A model generated the notes under the pieces. The model had not been told where the DNA came from. It searched no databases and saw only the letters and a program-made list of their open reading frames with translations. 64,000 nucleotides of DNA from Candidatus Nanopelagicus abundans (lineage in GTDB: Bacteria; Actinomycetota; Actinomycetes; Nanopelagicales; Nanopelagicaceae): contig NZ_CP016779.1 in assembly GCF_002288305.1 (NCBI RefSeq), positions 620,001 to 684,000 on the forward strand. The letters run 5' to 3'. Of this stretch, positions 31,142 to 41,685 are shown piece after piece (position 1 is the first letter of the stretch; each line of letters starts with the position of its first letter). Both the position numbers and the translations under genes were made by a program.

Positions 31142-31205
31142 CCCGAAATCTTTCGTATATTACATAGCGATTTTGTTATAAATGCAGGTATATGAGGCTT
31201 AATAC

Positions 31206-31790
31206 CTAATTATTAGGCATTGCGTCGGGGTTGATGACAGCCTCCGCCACAGCCTTCATTGAGATTCGCCGGTCCATTGCAGTCCGCTGAATCCACGAGT
31301 AACTCTCAGGTTCAGATAAGTTCATGGCCTTCATAAGTATGCCCTTAGCTCGATCAATAACCTTTCTAGTTTCAAGCCTTTCATAAACATCTGCTACTTC
31401 ATTTTCAAGCAGCTTCATTTGCCGATGCCTACTTATTGCTATCTCAATGGCAGGAATTAGATCATCGAGTGAGAAGGGTTTAACAACGTAAGCCATTACG
31501 CCAGCATCCCTGGCTCGTTCAACTAACTCACGCTGACTAAATGCAGTCAACATTAATACTGGAGCGATTGGAATAATTTGTTCCGCGGCTGTTATTCCAT
31601 CAACTACTGGCATCTTTACATCTAATATTGCAAGATCAGGTTTGAACTCTTTTGCAAGTTCAATTGCTATTGCGCCGTTTTCTGCTTGTGCCACTACCTC
31701 ATAGCCAGCCTCAGTTAACATTTCAACTAAATCTAACCGAATGATAGTTTCATCCTCGGCAACAAGCACTCTTACTTTTTGATTATTCAT
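31206..31790 (-). CDS. pdtaR: ANTAR-domain response regulator (PdtaR-like)
   Basis: Receiver plus RNA-binding ANTAR domain; the family binds paired hairpins in nascent RNA to block terminators. The 194-aa protein has a receiver at about 5-118 with acidic pocket E12-D13, phosphoacceptor D57 (ILDVKMP) and K103-type KPF. The ANTAR helices are at about 130-185 (RKVIDRAKGILMKAMNLSEPESY). Its usual partner is a PdtaS-type kinase, not present here. The ATG begins one base after the mature 3' end of the upstream tRNA, with no room for a Shine-Dalgarno. The gene product is clear; its targets are unknown. Confidence 0.92.
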   Translation of the reverse strand: MNNQKVRVLVAEDETIIRLDLVEMLTEAGYEVVAQAENGAIAIELAKEFKPDLAILDVKMPVVDGITAAEQIIPIAPVLMLTAFSQRELVERARDAGVMAYVVKPFSLDDLIPAIEIAISRHRQMKLLENEVADVYERLETRKVIDRAKGILMKAMNLSEPESYSWIQRTAMDRRISMKAVAEAVINPDAMPNN

Positions 31791-31791
31791 G

Positions 31792-31864
31792 TGCCTCGAG
31801 TCGGATTCGAACCGACACTATACGGTTTTTGAGACCGTCCTCTCTACCGTTGGAGTACCGAGGC
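31792..31864 (-). tRNA. tRNA with anticodon CAA (Leu by anticodon), short variable loop
   Basis: The minus strand folds as a 73-base cloverleaf: acceptor GCCTCGG/TCGAGGC, D-stem CTC/GAG, anticodon stem ACGGT/ACCGT with loop CTCAAAA, a five-base variable loop ATAGT, T-stem GTCGG/CCGAC with TTCGAAT loop, and discriminator A. The anticodon CAA reads UUG (Leu). Bacterial tRNA-Leu normally has a long variable arm; this one is class I. CCA is not encoded. It lies between pyk and the ANTAR regulator. Confidence 0.9.
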
Positions 31865-31877
31865 GTTAGAGAGAATT

Positions 31878-31906
31878 AGTTTATCGGTCTTACTTTTTTT
31901 AGCGAA
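31878..31906 (-). promoter_or_regulatory. Candidate promoter of the tRNA-pdtaR unit
   Basis: TAAACT (31878-31883) on the minus strand fits a -10 and would start transcription near 31871, a few bases before the tRNA. The hexamer 17 bases further up, TTCGCT, is a poor -35. No terminator after pyk is visible in the 43-base gap. Confidence 0.35.
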
Positions 31907-31907
31907 A

Positions 31908-33350
31908 TTACTTTCGGTAAGCCGCAGCGACTCCGCTTACAGCATCACCAATTTTATGAACGCGCATCGCATTTATAGAACCAGGGATTCCAGGAGGTGA
32001 ACCTGCAACGATTAAAACTAAATCACCAATTTTTACTCGTTTAGATTCAATCAAGATGGTATCTACCTGCATAACCATTTCATCAGTGTGATTAACTGTT
32101 GCGGTAAGTAGTGATTCAACTCCCCACGAAAGAGCTAATCTGTTATAGGTACCAATTTCAGGAGTAAGTGCCAGCATTGGAATAGGTGATCGAAGCCGCG
32201 ACATTCGCCTTGCTGAATCACCACTTTGCGTAAAGGCAACTAAATACTTTGCACCAACTGTTAAACCAACCTCAGTTGCAGCTTTTGTAATTGCGCCAGC
32301 TTTTGTAGCTGGTGAGTGTTTAAGGGGAGGAATTTGATCTAATGCCACATCTTCAGTTCGCTCAATAATTCTTGCCATAATTTTTACTGAATCAATTGGA
32401 AAATCACCAACGCTTGTTTCGCCAGATAACATAAGAGCATCTGCTCCATCTAGTACTGCATTAGCGCAATCAGTAGCCTCAGCCCTAGTTGGTTGAGAGT
32501 TACTAATCATTGAGTCAAGCATCTGTGTTGCGACAATTACTGGTTTTGCTGACTCTCTTGCCATCGTAATACATCTTTTTTGGACCATTGGCACATCTTC
32601 AATTGGTAATTCAACTCCAAGATCTCCTCGGGCAACCATAATCCCATCGAATGCATCAACTATTTCCTGCAGATTTTCAACGGCCTGAGGTTTTTCAATC
32701 TTGGCGATAACTGGAACTTTAACTCCAACCTCATCCATAATCTTATGAATATCCTTAATGTCTGCAGCGTTTCTCACAAATGAGAGCGCAATAAAGTCTG
32801 CGCCAGCCTTTAGTCCCCAGCGTAAATCTGCAATATCTTTTTCCGATAAAGCCGGCAATGAAACTGCAACACCTGGAAGATTGATACCTTTGTTATTACT
32901 TACCATTCCAGGTTGAATTACCTTGGTAATTACATCATTACCCTTAACCTGAACCACTTGAACAGATACTTTTCCATCATCAATCATGATTGCATCTCCA
33001 GCTTTGCAATCTCCTGGCAGACCTTTGTAAGTTGTACTTACCTTATCTTTTGTACCTGCAACATCATCAGTTGTAATAGTAAAAGTATCTCCACGTAATA
33101 ATTCATGCGGTCCAGATGAAAATCTACCTAATCGAATCTTTGGTCCTTGCAGATCTACCAAAATTGCAACTTCTTTGTTTGCCTTTTTTGCAGCTGCTCT
33201 AACTAGATCAAGTCTTTTTTGATGTTCATCATGACCACCATGAGAAAGATTTAATCTGGCCATATTCATGCCAGCATCAATTAACTCAGTGATTTTTTCA
33301 ATTGATTCAACTGCAGGACCCAATGTGCATACAATTTTCGCGCGGCGCAT
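31908..33350 (-). CDS. pyk: Pyruvate kinase
   Basis: Converts phosphoenolpyruvate and ADP to pyruvate and ATP. The 480-aa protein starts MRRAKIVCTLGPA and has the barrel segments MNMARLNLSHG and ILVDLQGPKIRLG. The catalytic signature VIAKIEKPQAVENL and MVARGDLGVE are present, followed by the C-terminal allosteric domain. It is 9 bases behind gltD, so it may be co-transcribed with glutamate synthase, linking carbon flux to nitrogen assimilation; this pairing is inferred from spacing only. Confidence 0.97.
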   Translation of the reverse strand: MRRAKIVCTLGPAVESIEKITELIDAGMNMARLNLSHGGHDEHQKRLDLVRAAAKKANKEVAILVDLQGPKIRLGRFSSGPHELLRGDTFTITTDDVAGTKDKVSTTYKGLPGDCKAGDAIMIDDGKVSVQVVQVKGNDVITKVIQPGMVSNNKGINLPGVAVSLPALSEKDIADLRWGLKAGADFIALSFVRNAADIKDIHKIMDEVGVKVPVIAKIEKPQAVENLQEIVDAFDGIMVARGDLGVELPIEDVPMVQKRCITMARESAKPVIVATQMLDSMISNSQPTRAEATDCANAVLDGADALMLSGETSVGDFPIDSVKIMARIIERTEDVALDQIPPLKHSPATKAGAITKAATEVGLTVGAKYLVAFTQSGDSARRMSRLRSPIPMLALTPEIGTYNRLALSWGVESLLTATVNHTDEMVMQVDTILIESKRVKIGDLVLIVAGSPPGIPGSINAMRVHKIGDAVSGVAAAYRK

Positions 33351-33359
33351 ATATTGACC

Positions 33360-34817
33360 TTAAACCATCAAGGGGCGAGCCGTTGGCTCTATTGGAAATG
33401 GTAGCTGCGTGTGTCCGGAAAGATATGTATCAACGGCTGCAGCAGCACTTCGCCCTTCAGCAATTGCCCACACAATTAGGGATTGTCCCCTGCCTGCGTC
33501 TCCACAAACATAAACACCCTCAGCTGATGTTGCATACTCACCATCACGCTTTATGATTCCACGTTCATCTAATTCAACCTCAAGTTGGGTAAGCAGATCA
33601 CTCTTTTCAGGTCCAGTAAATCCCATTGCTAGAAATACTAAGTCTGCTGGTATCTCTTTCTCACTGCCCGATACTGGTTGGAACTTGCCATTTATGAATT
33701 CAGTTTCAACTAACACTAACCCCTTAAGATTTCTATCCTTATCTTTAACAAACTCTTGAGTTGAAACCGCATACATTCGCTCACCAGCCTCTTCATGGGC
33801 GCTGCTTACACGGTAAATCATTGGATAAGTTGGCCATGGTTGAGTGCTTGGTCTTTCATCACTAGGCCTTGGCATGATTTCAAGCTGAGTAACAGATTTT
33901 GCCCCCTGCCTAATTGCAGTTCCCAAACAATCTGCCCCGGTATCACCACCACCAAGAATTACAACATCTTTACCTTTTGCATTAATTGTTGGCTCACCTT
34001 CTAATTCATCTAATGCCTGTTTATTTCCCCAAGGTAAATACTCCATAGCTTGATATACACCTTTAGCATCTCTGCCAGGAATAGGAAGATCGCGCCAGTT
34101 AGTTGCGCCAATAGCAATTACAACTGCGTCATACTTATTACGTAGTGCACTACCAGTAATATCTTTACCAACCTCAACACCAGTTCTAAATCTTGTACCC
34201 TCTTGCTCCATTTGGTAAAGTCTTCGATCAACTATTGCTTTCTCCATTTTAAATTCTGGAATTCCATAACGCAGAAGCCCACCAATTTTGTCAGCTCGCT
34301 CATAGACAGCAACAGTATGTCCAGCTCTAGTTAATTGCTGAGCTGCGGCAAGTCCAGCCGGACCAGAACCAATTACTGCAACAGTTTTACCAGATAATCT
34401 GTCTGGAATTAATGGCACAACTCTTTTTTCAAGAAATGCTTCCTCTATTGTTCTTAGTTCTACCTGCTTAATAGTCACTGCTTCAGCATTAATTGCCACT
34501 ACGCAAGCAGTCTCACAGGGAGCTGGACATAATCTGCCAGTAAACTCTGGAAAATTATTAGTTGCATGTAGACGATCAATCGCCTCTGCCTTTTCACCTC
34601 GCCAAATTAACTCATTCCACTCAGGTATTAAATTGCCAAGTGGGCACCCTTGGTGGCAAAAAGGAATTCCACAATCCATACAACGACCAGCTTGTTTTTG
34701 AAGATGGGAAAACTCCTGCTCTTGGTAAACCTCTTTCCAATCTTTAATACGCACATCAACTGGTCGACGCTTTGGTAACTCTCGATTAGTTGTTAAAAAT
34801 CCTTTTGGATCAGCCAT
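33360..34817 (-). CDS. gltD: Glutamate synthase small subunit
   Basis: NADPH-oxidising FAD subunit that supplies electrons to GltB. The 485-aa protein has N-terminal cysteines for 4Fe-4S clusters at C46, C49, C54 and C58 ([13 protein letters not shown]) plus a later [10 protein letters not shown] group. The FAD Rossmann motif is [11 protein letters not shown], the NADPH motif is GGGDTGADC, and a C-terminal [13 protein letters not shown] completes the FAD site. Its start overlaps the gltB stop by 8 bases, fitting equimolar subunits. Confidence 0.96.
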   Translation of the reverse strand: MADPKGFLTTNRELPKRRPVDVRIKDWKEVYQEQEFSHLQKQAGRCMDCGIPFCHQGCPLGNLIPEWNELIWRGEKAEAIDRLHATNNFPEFTGRLCPAPCETACVVAINAEAVTIKQVELRTIEEAFLEKRVVPLIPDRLSGKTVAVIGSGPAGLAAAQQLTRAGHTVAVYERADKIGGLLRYGIPEFKMEKAIVDRRLYQMEQEGTRFRTGVEVGKDITGSALRNKYDAVVIAIGATNWRDLPIPGRDAKGVYQAMEYLPWGNKQALDELEGEPTINAKGKDVVILGGGDTGADCLGTAIRQGAKSVTQLEIMPRPSDERPSTQPWPTYPMIYRVSSAHEEAGERMYAVSTQEFVKDKDRNLKGLVLVETEFINGKFQPVSGSEKEIPADLVFLAMGFTGPEKSDLLTQLEVELDERGIIKRDGEYATSAEGVYVCGDAGRGQSLIVWAIAEGRSAAAAVDTYLSGHTQLPFPIEPTARPLMV

Positions 34818-37800
34818 TGATCGCCGCCATAACTGCGCTCTCGATCGGCAATCCTTCGCGCTGCGCTTTTGCCATCACATCTAAAACTCTAGCGTAATCA
34901 CGTGGCATCACCATTGAAATGCGTTTCTTAGCACTTTGCCAATCCTTAATTAGCTCACCAGCAATTTTTGATCCAGTCTCTGCGTAAAATTTTGAAATAT
35001 GAGATTTAATAATCTCTTCTTGATCACTTGATAGAGCTAATATATCTACCATCTCAGTATTTACTAATCGCACATCAAGATCTAATACAAATGCTCGACC
35101 ACCAGACATACCAGCTGCAAAGTTTCTACCAGTATTTCCAAGAACAAGCACAGTTCCACCAGTCATGTATTCACATCCATGATCGCCAACACCTTCAACT
35201 ATGGCAGTTGCGCCAGAGTTTCGAACACAAAAGCGCTCACCAACTACGCCAGCAATCATTATTTCACCAGATGTTGCGCCATAGCCGATTACATTGCCAG
35301 CAATCACATTTGCACTTGATGAAAATTTTGCCTTCTCATCCGGTCTAATAATCACGCGACCACCAGATAAACCCTTACCAACATAATCATTACTATCACC
35401 ATAAAGTCTTAGTGTTAGTCCAGATGGCACAAAGGCGCCAAATGATTGTCCGGCTGAACCATGGAAAGTAATATCAATTGTGTCTGCAGGTAAACCAGAT
35501 CCACCATATTTACGGGTTATCTCAGCACCCAACATAGTTCCAACAGTTCGATTAACATTTCGCACTGGCATTTCTAACCTAACTGGAGTTGCTTTATTTA
35601 ATGCCTCAGCTGATAATTTAATTAACTCATTATCAAGAGCATTTACGAGACCATGATCTTGTTTAGTCAGATTCCGCCTTGGTGAATTAGCCTTTGGCGC
35701 GATAAGTAGGGGCGAAAGATCTAAGCCATTTGCTTTCCAATGATCAATGGCTGATTTTGTATCTAGTAATTCAACCTGGCCAATTGCATCCTCTAATTTC
35801 TTAAAGCCAAGTTGTGCTAATAACTCCCTTACCTCTTCAGCAATATATTCAAAAAATGTTTCAACAAATTCTGGCTTTCCAGTAAATTTCTTTCGTAGTT
35901 CAGGGTTTTGACTAGCAACACCAACTGGGCAGGTATCTAAATGACAAACTCGCATCATCACACATCCAGAAACAACAAGTGGAGCAGTAGCGAAACCGAA
36001 CTCTTCAGCACCTAATAGCGCTGCAATTAAAACATCTCGGCCAGTCTTCATTTGCCCATCTACTTGAACAACAATTCGATCGCGCAAACCATTTAGCATT
36101 AATGTTTGTTGAGTCTCAGCCAGACCTAACTCCCATGGAGCACCCGCATGCTTTAAAGATGTCAGTGGAGATGCACCGGTACCACCATCATGGCCAGAAA
36201 TTAAAACTACGTCTGCATGTGCTTTACTAACACCGGCTGCTACTGTGCCAACGCCAACTTCTGCAACTAACTTAACATGGACTCTAGCGCTGTTATTTGC
36301 ATTTTTTAGATCATGAATTAGTTGAGCAAGATCCTCGATTGAATAAATATCATGATGTGGTGGTGGTGAAATTAAACCAACTCCAGGAGTTGAATAACGA
36401 ATCTTGGCTATCCATGGGTAAACCTTATTTCCAGGTAATTGACCACCCTCACCTGGTTTTGCTCCTTGTGCCATTTTTATTTGAATATCATCTGCATTAA
36501 CAAGGTACTCACTTGTTACACCAAATCTTCCACTTGCTACCTGCTTAATTGCAGAACGGCGTAAATCACCATTTGAATCTGGAATATTACGAGCTGGATC
36601 TTCACCACCCTCACCAGTATTTGATTTGCCGCCAATACGATTCATTGCAATTGCTAAGGTTTCATGTGCTTCTTGAGAAATTGATCCAAGAGACATCGCA
36701 CCTGTGGCAAATCTTTTTAGTATCTCTGAAATAGGCTCAACTTCCTCAATTGGAATTGGCTTTCTCACATCTTTTTTAAAATCAAATAGACCACGTAATG
36801 TCATTAATCTGCGAGATTGATTATCGACTCTTTCGGTATATCGCTTAAACACATCAAATCTTTTTGACCTTGTTGCATGCTGGAGAGTAAAAACTGTTTC
36901 AGGATCAAATAAGTGTGGCTCACCCTCCCGACGCCATTGATACTCGCCACCAATTTGTAGTTTTTTAGCTCCTGGTATTTCTCCACCCGGTGGATAAGCA
37001 ATGTGATGTCTTTTAATTGTTTCTTGGGCAATTACATCAATACCAACTCCACCTAATCTTGATATAACACCAACAAAATACTCATCAACTACCTCTTTGG
37101 ATAAACCAATTGCCTCAAATATTTGAGCGCCAGTATAGGAAGCAATAGTTGATACTCCCATTTTTGACATAACTTTTAGCACACCCTTGCCAAGTGATTT
37201 AATTAAATTTCTAACTGCTTTTTCAGGTGTAATACCGGTGATAACTCCTTGGCGAACTAAATCTTCAGCACTCTCCATCGCTAGATATGGATTAATTGCG
37301 GCTGCGCCAAAACCAATTAGTAATGCAACATGGTGAACCTCTCGTACCTCACCGCTTTCAACAACTAAGCCAACCTGAGTTCTAGTCTTTTCGCGAATTA
37401 AGTGGTGATGTACAGCCGCAGTTAATAACAAGGATGGAATAGGCGCATTTTCAGCATCCCCATCTCTATCTGATAAAACAATAATTCTGGCGCCTTCACT
37501 AATAGCTTTTGATATCTCTGCTCTAATTTCATTAATTCTTGCTACTAATGATTTGCCGCCGCCTGCAGTTTTAAATAAACCGCGAACTACATGACATACA
37601 AATCCAGGTTGATCGCCGTCAACATTAACATTAATTATTTTGGCTAGCTCATCATTATCAATTACTGGAAATTGCAAGGAAATTTGCTTGCAAGAATCAG
37701 GACCAGGATCTAATAAATTATGCTCTGGGCCAATTGAGGCTCCTAGTGATGTTACAAGCTCTTCCCGAATTGCATCAAGAGGTGGGTTTGTTACTTGAGC

Positions 37801-39330
37801 AAATAGTTGAGCAAAGTAATCAAATAACAGGCGAGGTTTGGTAGAGAGAGCTGCAATTGGTGTATCGGTTCCCATTGAACCAAGTGGTTCTGCACCATTT
37901 TTTGCCATTGGTGTAATAATCATTCGAATTTCTTCTTCGGTATAACCAAAGGCTCGCTGCCTTCTAACAACTGAAGAGTGTGGGTAAACAATGTGTTCTC
38001 TGGCAGGTAAATCACTAAGTCGTACTAAGCCAGCACTTAGCCATTTAGAGTAAGGAGCTGCAGTTGCAAGTGATTGTTTAATTTCATCATCTTCAATAAT
38101 CCGACCCTCTTGAATATCAACTAAAAACATCTTTCCAGGTTGAAGTCTTCCTTTTCGAATAATTTTCTCAGGTGGAAAATCAAGCACACCGACTTCACTA
38201 GCAAGAACTACTAATCCATCATCTGTTACCCAAAACCTTGATGGTCGTAAACCATTTCTATCAAGTACAGCGCCTACTTGTTTACCATCTGTGAAAGTAA
38301 CGCAGGCAGGTCCATCCCATGGCTCCATTAGAGCAGAATGAAATGCATAAAAATCTTTACGCTCTTGCGACATGGTTGTGTGATTTTCCCAAGCTTCAGG
38401 AATCATCATTAATATTGAGTGAGGTAGAGATCTACCACCTAAATACAGCAGCTCTAAAACTTCATCAAATGAAGCTGAGTCACTGCCAGATTCATTCACA
38501 ATTGGAAATAGTCGTTTTAGATCACCTGGGATTAATTCACTTTCAAGTAATGTCTCACGAGCTCTCATCCAGTTTCGGTTTCCCTTAACTGTATTTATCT
38601 CACCGTTGTGTGCAATAAATCGATATGGATGTGCGAGGGGCCAAGATGGAAATGTGTTTGTTGAAAATCTTGAGTGAACAAGAGCCATTGGAGACTCAAC
38701 TAATGAATTAGATAAATCCGGAAAAAATTCTTCGAGCTGACCAGTTGTAAGCATTCCTTTATAAACAATTGTCCTTGAGGAAAGTGATGGGATATATATC
38801 GGAAGTGTGTGCTCAACTCGCTTGCGTAGACAAAATGCCATTCTCTCAAGGACTAGATCATCCTCATTTTTGCCACCAGAGATAAATATTTGTTTAAACT
38901 CTGGCATAACTGAAATCGCAGTTTTACCAAGAGATTTTGAATTTATTGGAACATCACGCCAACCTAAGACTTTTAATCCCTCTTCTTTAGCAATTTTTTC
39001 AATACTCTCTTGATAGCCGGTCTCTCCTGGCTTAACAAAGAATATACCTGTCGCATATTCGCTAACTTTAGGGAGATCAAAGTTAACTACTGATCTATAA
39101 AATTTATCTGGTATTTGAATAAGTATTCCTGCACCATCACCACTATCTACTTCAGCTCCAGAAGCACCACGATGTTCAAGATTTCTTAGCGCAGTAAGCG
39201 CTTTCGAAACAATCTCATGTGTTGGTAACTTATTTAAAGTTGCGACCATAGCAACACCACATGCATCATGCTCATTAGCAGGGTCATATAACCCAACTGC
39301 ATTTGGGGTGGTAGAAAAAAGCCTATTCAT
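34810..39330 (-). CDS. gltB: Glutamate synthase large subunit
   Basis: Transfers glutamine amide nitrogen to 2-oxoglutarate. From the ATG at 39330 it is 1506 aa. A short propeptide precedes the N-terminal nucleophile C24 (HDACGV) of the class II amidotransferase domain (about 24-400). Central and FMN-binding synthase domains follow ([28 protein letters not shown]). The 3Fe-4S cluster cysteines lie in [15 protein letters not shown], and a C-terminal glutamine-rich beta-helix has the repeated GxxSGG pattern. A TTG two codons upstream (39336) is an alternative start. Neither has a good Shine-Dalgarno. A hairpin lies in the leader. Confidence 0.96.
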   Translation of the reverse strand: MNRLFSTTPNAVGLYDPANEHDACGVAMVATLNKLPTHEIVSKALTALRNLEHRGASGAEVDSGDGAGILIQIPDKFYRSVVNFDLPKVSEYATGIFFVKPGETGYQESIEKIAKEEGLKVLGWRDVPINSKSLGKTAISVMPEFKQIFISGGKNEDDLVLERMAFCLRKRVEHTLPIYIPSLSSRTIVYKGMLTTGQLEEFFPDLSNSLVESPMALVHSRFSTNTFPSWPLAHPYRFIAHNGEINTVKGNRNWMRARETLLESELIPGDLKRLFPIVNESGSDSASFDEVLELLYLGGRSLPHSILMMIPEAWENHTTMSQERKDFYAFHSALMEPWDGPACVTFTDGKQVGAVLDRNGLRPSRFWVTDDGLVVLASEVGVLDFPPEKIIRKGRLQPGKMFLVDIQEGRIIEDDEIKQSLATAAPYSKWLSAGLVRLSDLPAREHIVYPHSSVVRRQRAFGYTEEEIRMIITPMAKNGAEPLGSMGTDTPIAALSTKPRLLFDYFAQLFAQVTNPPLDAIREELVTSLGASIGPEHNLLDPGPDSCKQISLQFPVIDNDELAKIINVNVDGDQPGFVCHVVRGLFKTAGGGKSLVARINEIRAEISKAISEGARIIVLSDRDGDAENAPIPSLLLTAAVHHHLIREKTRTQVGLVVESGEVREVHHVALLIGFGAAAINPYLAMESAEDLVRQGVITGITPEKAVRNLIKSLGKGVLKVMSKMGVSTIASYTGAQIFEAIGLSKEVVDEYFVGVISRLGGVGIDVIAQETIKRHHIAYPPGGEIPGAKKLQIGGEYQWRREGEPHLFDPETVFTLQHATRSKRFDVFKRYTERVDNQSRRLMTLRGLFDFKKDVRKPIPIEEVEPISEILKRFATGAMSLGSISQEAHETLAIAMNRIGGKSNTGEGGEDPARNIPDSNGDLRRSAIKQVASGRFGVTSEYLVNADDIQIKMAQGAKPGEGGQLPGNKVYPWIAKIRYSTPGVGLISPPPHHDIYSIEDLAQLIHDLKNANNSARVHVKLVAEVGVGTVAAGVSKAHADVVLISGHDGGTGASPLTSLKHAGAPWELGLAETQQTLMLNGLRDRIVVQVDGQMKTGRDVLIAALLGAEEFGFATAPLVVSGCVMMRVCHLDTCPVGVASQNPELRKKFTGKPEFVETFFEYIAEEVRELLAQLGFKKLEDAIGQVELLDTKSAIDHWKANGLDLSPLLIAPKANSPRRNLTKQDHGLVNALDNELIKLSAEALNKATPVRLEMPVRNVNRTVGTMLGAEITRKYGGSGLPADTIDITFHGSAGQSFGAFVPSGLTLRLYGDSNDYVGKGLSGGRVIIRPDEKAKFSSSANVIAGNVIGYGATSGEIMIAGVVGERFCVRNSGATAIVEGVGDHGCEYMTGGTVLVLGNTGRNFAAGMSGGRAFVLDLDVRLVNTEMVDILALSSDQEEIIKSHISKFYAETGSKIAGELIKDWQSAKKRISMVMPRDYARVLDVMAKAQREGLPIESAVMAAING

Positions 39331-39343
39331 TTCCAATTAAATG

Positions 39344-39371
39344 GTCGCTCCCGTTAAAGGGTCGGGACGAC
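39344..39371 (-). promoter_or_regulatory. Hairpin in the gltB leader
   Basis: On the minus strand GTCGTCCCG pairs with CGGGAGCGAC (nine pairs, one bulged G) around a 9-base loop, ending 13 bases before the ATG. The GGGAG in its 3' arm is the only purine-rich tract near the start, so folding could hide the ribosome site. No known riboswitch class is recognised. Confidence 0.45.
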
Positions 39372-39402
39372 TATGGCCCAACTTTTACAACTTGATAGGC
39401 AA

Positions 39403-39411
39403 ATAATAGCA
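39403..39411 (-). promoter_or_regulatory. Extended -10 of gltB
   Basis: TGC followed by TATTAT on the minus strand is an extended -10 element. Transcription from about 39396 would include the leader hairpin at 39344-39371. No clear -35 is seen. Confidence 0.42.
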
Positions 39412-39417
39412 GGATAC

Positions 39418-40122
39418 TTAAATTCCAGTCAGCCCCAATAAGTAACCAATTCCTGCGGTAATGATCACACCTAACGCTCCACCAAGGAATATCCGAGCTA
39501 TAGTTTTAAACATTGGTGAGGCAGCAATCTTGGCGCTAATAAAGCCTGCAGTAGTTAAACCAACTGCTGTAAAAATAAGAATAAAAACTACCTGATTTGA
39601 TTTGGAAATCAGTGCTCCGGCTAGGGGAATTACGCCACCGAATGTAAAAGCAATAGCGGATGCAACAGCCGCCTGTACTGGCCGGGCTTTAGAATGTTCA
39701 AAATATCCGAGTTCATCTCGTAAATGAGCATCCAGCGGATTTTGTTTATAAAATGCTGCTACTACCTCAGTAGCTAGTGGTTTTGATAAACCGCGCTTCA
39801 TATAGATGTTAACTAACTCAGCGAATTCACCGTCAGGATCTGCTTCTAAATGTTTTATTTCTAGTTCACGGTCAGTATTTTCGATATCAGTCTGGGATTT
39901 AACTGAAACGTATTCGCCAACTGCCATTGACATAGCACCAGCAACAATTCCAGCAAGACCTGCAGTTATTATAAATTCACTTTTACTTGCAGCTGCTATA
40001 CCTATCATTAAACTTGCAGTTGAAACTAAACCATCATTTGAACCAAGCACGGCTGCTCGGAGCCAATTTGAGCGGTTTGAGCGGTGCTCCATATTTCGTA
40101 TTTGAACCTCTTCTAAGCCCAT
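39418..40122 (-). CDS. VIT1/CCC1-family iron/manganese transporter
   Basis: A 234-aa membrane protein of the VIT family, which moves Fe2+ or Mn2+ out of the cytosol. It shows the family start HRSNRSNWLRAAVLGSNDGLVSTASLMIG, the second-helix GAMSMAVGEYVSVKSQ, and a hydrophilic metal-binding loop with several acidic residues (about 80-135). Three further helices follow. It is 9 bases behind lgt and 81 bases ahead of gltB. Its position beside two Fe-S enzymes is suggestive only; metal specificity is not readable. Confidence 0.85.
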   Translation of the reverse strand: MGLEEVQIRNMEHRSNRSNWLRAAVLGSNDGLVSTASLMIGIAAASKSEFIITAGLAGIVAGAMSMAVGEYVSVKSQTDIENTDRELEIKHLEADPDGEFAELVNIYMKRGLSKPLATEVVAAFYKQNPLDAHLRDELGYFEHSKARPVQAAVASAIAFTFGGVIPLAGALISKSNQVVFILIFTAVGLTTAGFISAKIAASPMFKTIARIFLGGALGVIITAGIGYLLGLTGI

Positions 40123-40131
40123 GGCCTAATC

Positions 40132-40965
40132 CTAACTTGCAGGTTGGGTATTAGATAAATAGCCACGACGATTACTACGAATTAAATAAATTACGGATGA
40201 AGCGATCACGATAAAGCTGACCCAAATGTTAAGCCTTAGTCCCAATATATAATTTGCATCATCTATTCGAATTGCCTCTATCCACACCCGGCCGAGTGTG
40301 TAGCCACATACATAGAGAGCAAATACATCTCCCTGATTCTTAACAATTTTCCTAAAAAAGATAGGTAACTTAATTAAAAGGTAAGCAACTAGCAAGCACC
40401 AGATTGCCTCATACAGAAAAGTAGGATGAAAGGTTAAAAACTTCTCATATCCATCTGGGCGATTAGCAAGATCAATCTCTAAGCCCCACGGAAGTGATGT
40501 TGGTTTACCAAAAACTTCTTGATTAAACCAGTTCCCAACTCTGCCAATTGCTTGCGCAATTACTACGCCAGGAGCTAACGCATCTAAAAAATGGGGGAAA
40601 TTTAAAGTAGTTTCGTGAGTGCGAAAATATATGTATGCACCAAATGCACCCAAAGAAATAGCACCCCAGATACCAAGTCCCCCTTGCCAAATCCGAAGTG
40701 CATCAACTGGATTTCCACCTGAGCCAAAATACTGTTGAGGTGATGTAATTACGTGATAAATACGTCCGCCAATAATTCCAAATGGCACTGCCCAAATTGC
40801 AGCTTCTGAGACATCATCAGCTGATCCACCATTTGCCGCATAGCGTTTTCTACCAAGCCAAATTGCTACAGATATTCCTGCAATTATGCATAGTGCATAG
40901 TAATGAAGTGTTGCAGGCCCAATTGAAATTTGCGATGAACTAGGACTTGGTATTAAGGCATACAT
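40132..40965 (-). CDS. lgt: Prolipoprotein diacylglyceryl transferase
   Basis: Membrane enzyme attaching diacylglycerol to the lipobox cysteine of prolipoproteins. The 277-aa protein has about seven helices, the GGRIYHVITSPQ segment with the essential histidine, the Lgt signature IGRVGNWFNQEVFG, and GRVWIEAIRIDD. Together with lspA in this window it shows that lipoproteins are made, which makes the cysteine-free signal peptide of LivK notable. It lies between the DsbA-like gene and the VIT gene. Confidence 0.95.
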   Translation of the reverse strand: MYALIPSPSSSQISIGPATLHYYALCIIAGISVAIWLGRKRYAANGGSADDVSEAAIWAVPFGIIGGRIYHVITSPQQYFGSGGNPVDALRIWQGGLGIWGAISLGAFGAYIYFRTHETTLNFPHFLDALAPGVVIAQAIGRVGNWFNQEVFGKPTSLPWGLEIDLANRPDGYEKFLTFHPTFLYEAIWCLLVAYLLIKLPIFFRKIVKNQGDVFALYVCGYTLGRVWIEAIRIDDANYILGLRLNIWVSFIVIASSVIYLIRSNRRGYLSNTQPAS

Positions 40966-40983
40966 GGAAATTAAGTAGAAAGA

Positions 40984-41658
40984 CTACTTAACACCACCTG
41001 CAGCAAGTGCTGCCTTAAACTTAACTGGATCTCCATACTCTGTATTTCGATCTAAATCCTTACCGTTAATTCGAATAGTTGGTGTGCTATTCACGTTTTT
41101 ACTAGCGGATGCATCAGTTACATTGCGTGTCCACTTTACGTAATTACCTTCCCTTACACACTCCTTAAAACTATCTGATTTAATTCCAATAGAATCGCCA
41201 AGTGCGAGCATCGCATCCCCTTGCCACTTGCCAGAGTTTTCACTACTGGCTTGATTTTGGAAAAGCGCAAGGTTCATATCAACAAATTTATTCTCATCAG
41301 CAGCACATGCAGCAGCATTCGCTGCAATTATAGATTCAGCGCCAATAAAAGTTAATGGATGAAAAACTACTTTTGCTTTCTTCTGAGCAATTATTTCATT
41401 TATATAACCACCATTTAAGACCTCAAATGAGCGACATGCCGGGCATTGGTAATCGACCCAGATATCAATTGTTGGAGTTGCAGTCGGGTTTAAAACAATT
41501 CCATAACCATCAGCCTCAGATACAGCTGCAGGAATTGCAAAATTTGAACTAGCACGATTACTAATAAAGGAAAAAATAATTCCAACAGCCACTATAAATA
41601 AAACCATTCCAATAACTAAGTTACGAGTTCCCTTATCAGATCCACTATTCGCAGCCAT
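40984..41658 (-). CDS. Membrane-anchored DsbA-like thiol oxidoreductase
   Basis: A 224-aa protein with one N-terminal transmembrane anchor (about 13-33) and an extracytoplasmic thioredoxin-4/DsbA domain. The redox motif is C72-P-A-C75 in DYQCPACRSFE, and the cis-proline loop reads NSTPTIRINGK. Two additional cysteines (near 118 and 168) could form a structural disulfide. AAAGGAGAG precedes the ATG. It follows the MauE-like gene by 27 bases, so the two probably form an oxidative-folding or electron-transfer pair. Confidence 0.88.
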   Translation of the reverse strand: MAANSGSDKGTRNLVIGMVLFIVAVGIIFSFISNRASSNFAIPAAVSEADGYGIVLNPTATPTIDIWVDYQCPACRSFEVLNGGYINEIIAQKKAKVVFHPLTFIGAESIIAANAAACAADENKFVDMNLALFQNQASSENSGKWQGDAMLALGDSIGIKSDSFKECVREGNYVKWTRNVTDASASKNVNSTPTIRINGKDLDRNTEYGDPVKFKAALAAGGVK

Positions 41659-41685
41659 TTCGCTCTCCTTTATTTATCTCGTTAT

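Noticed and set aside
31908-31935. Terminator after pyk from the CGAAA/TTTCG pairing near its stop
   Set aside because: The five-pair stem is weak, overlaps the coding end and is followed by A-rich, not T-rich, sequence on the transcribed strand.
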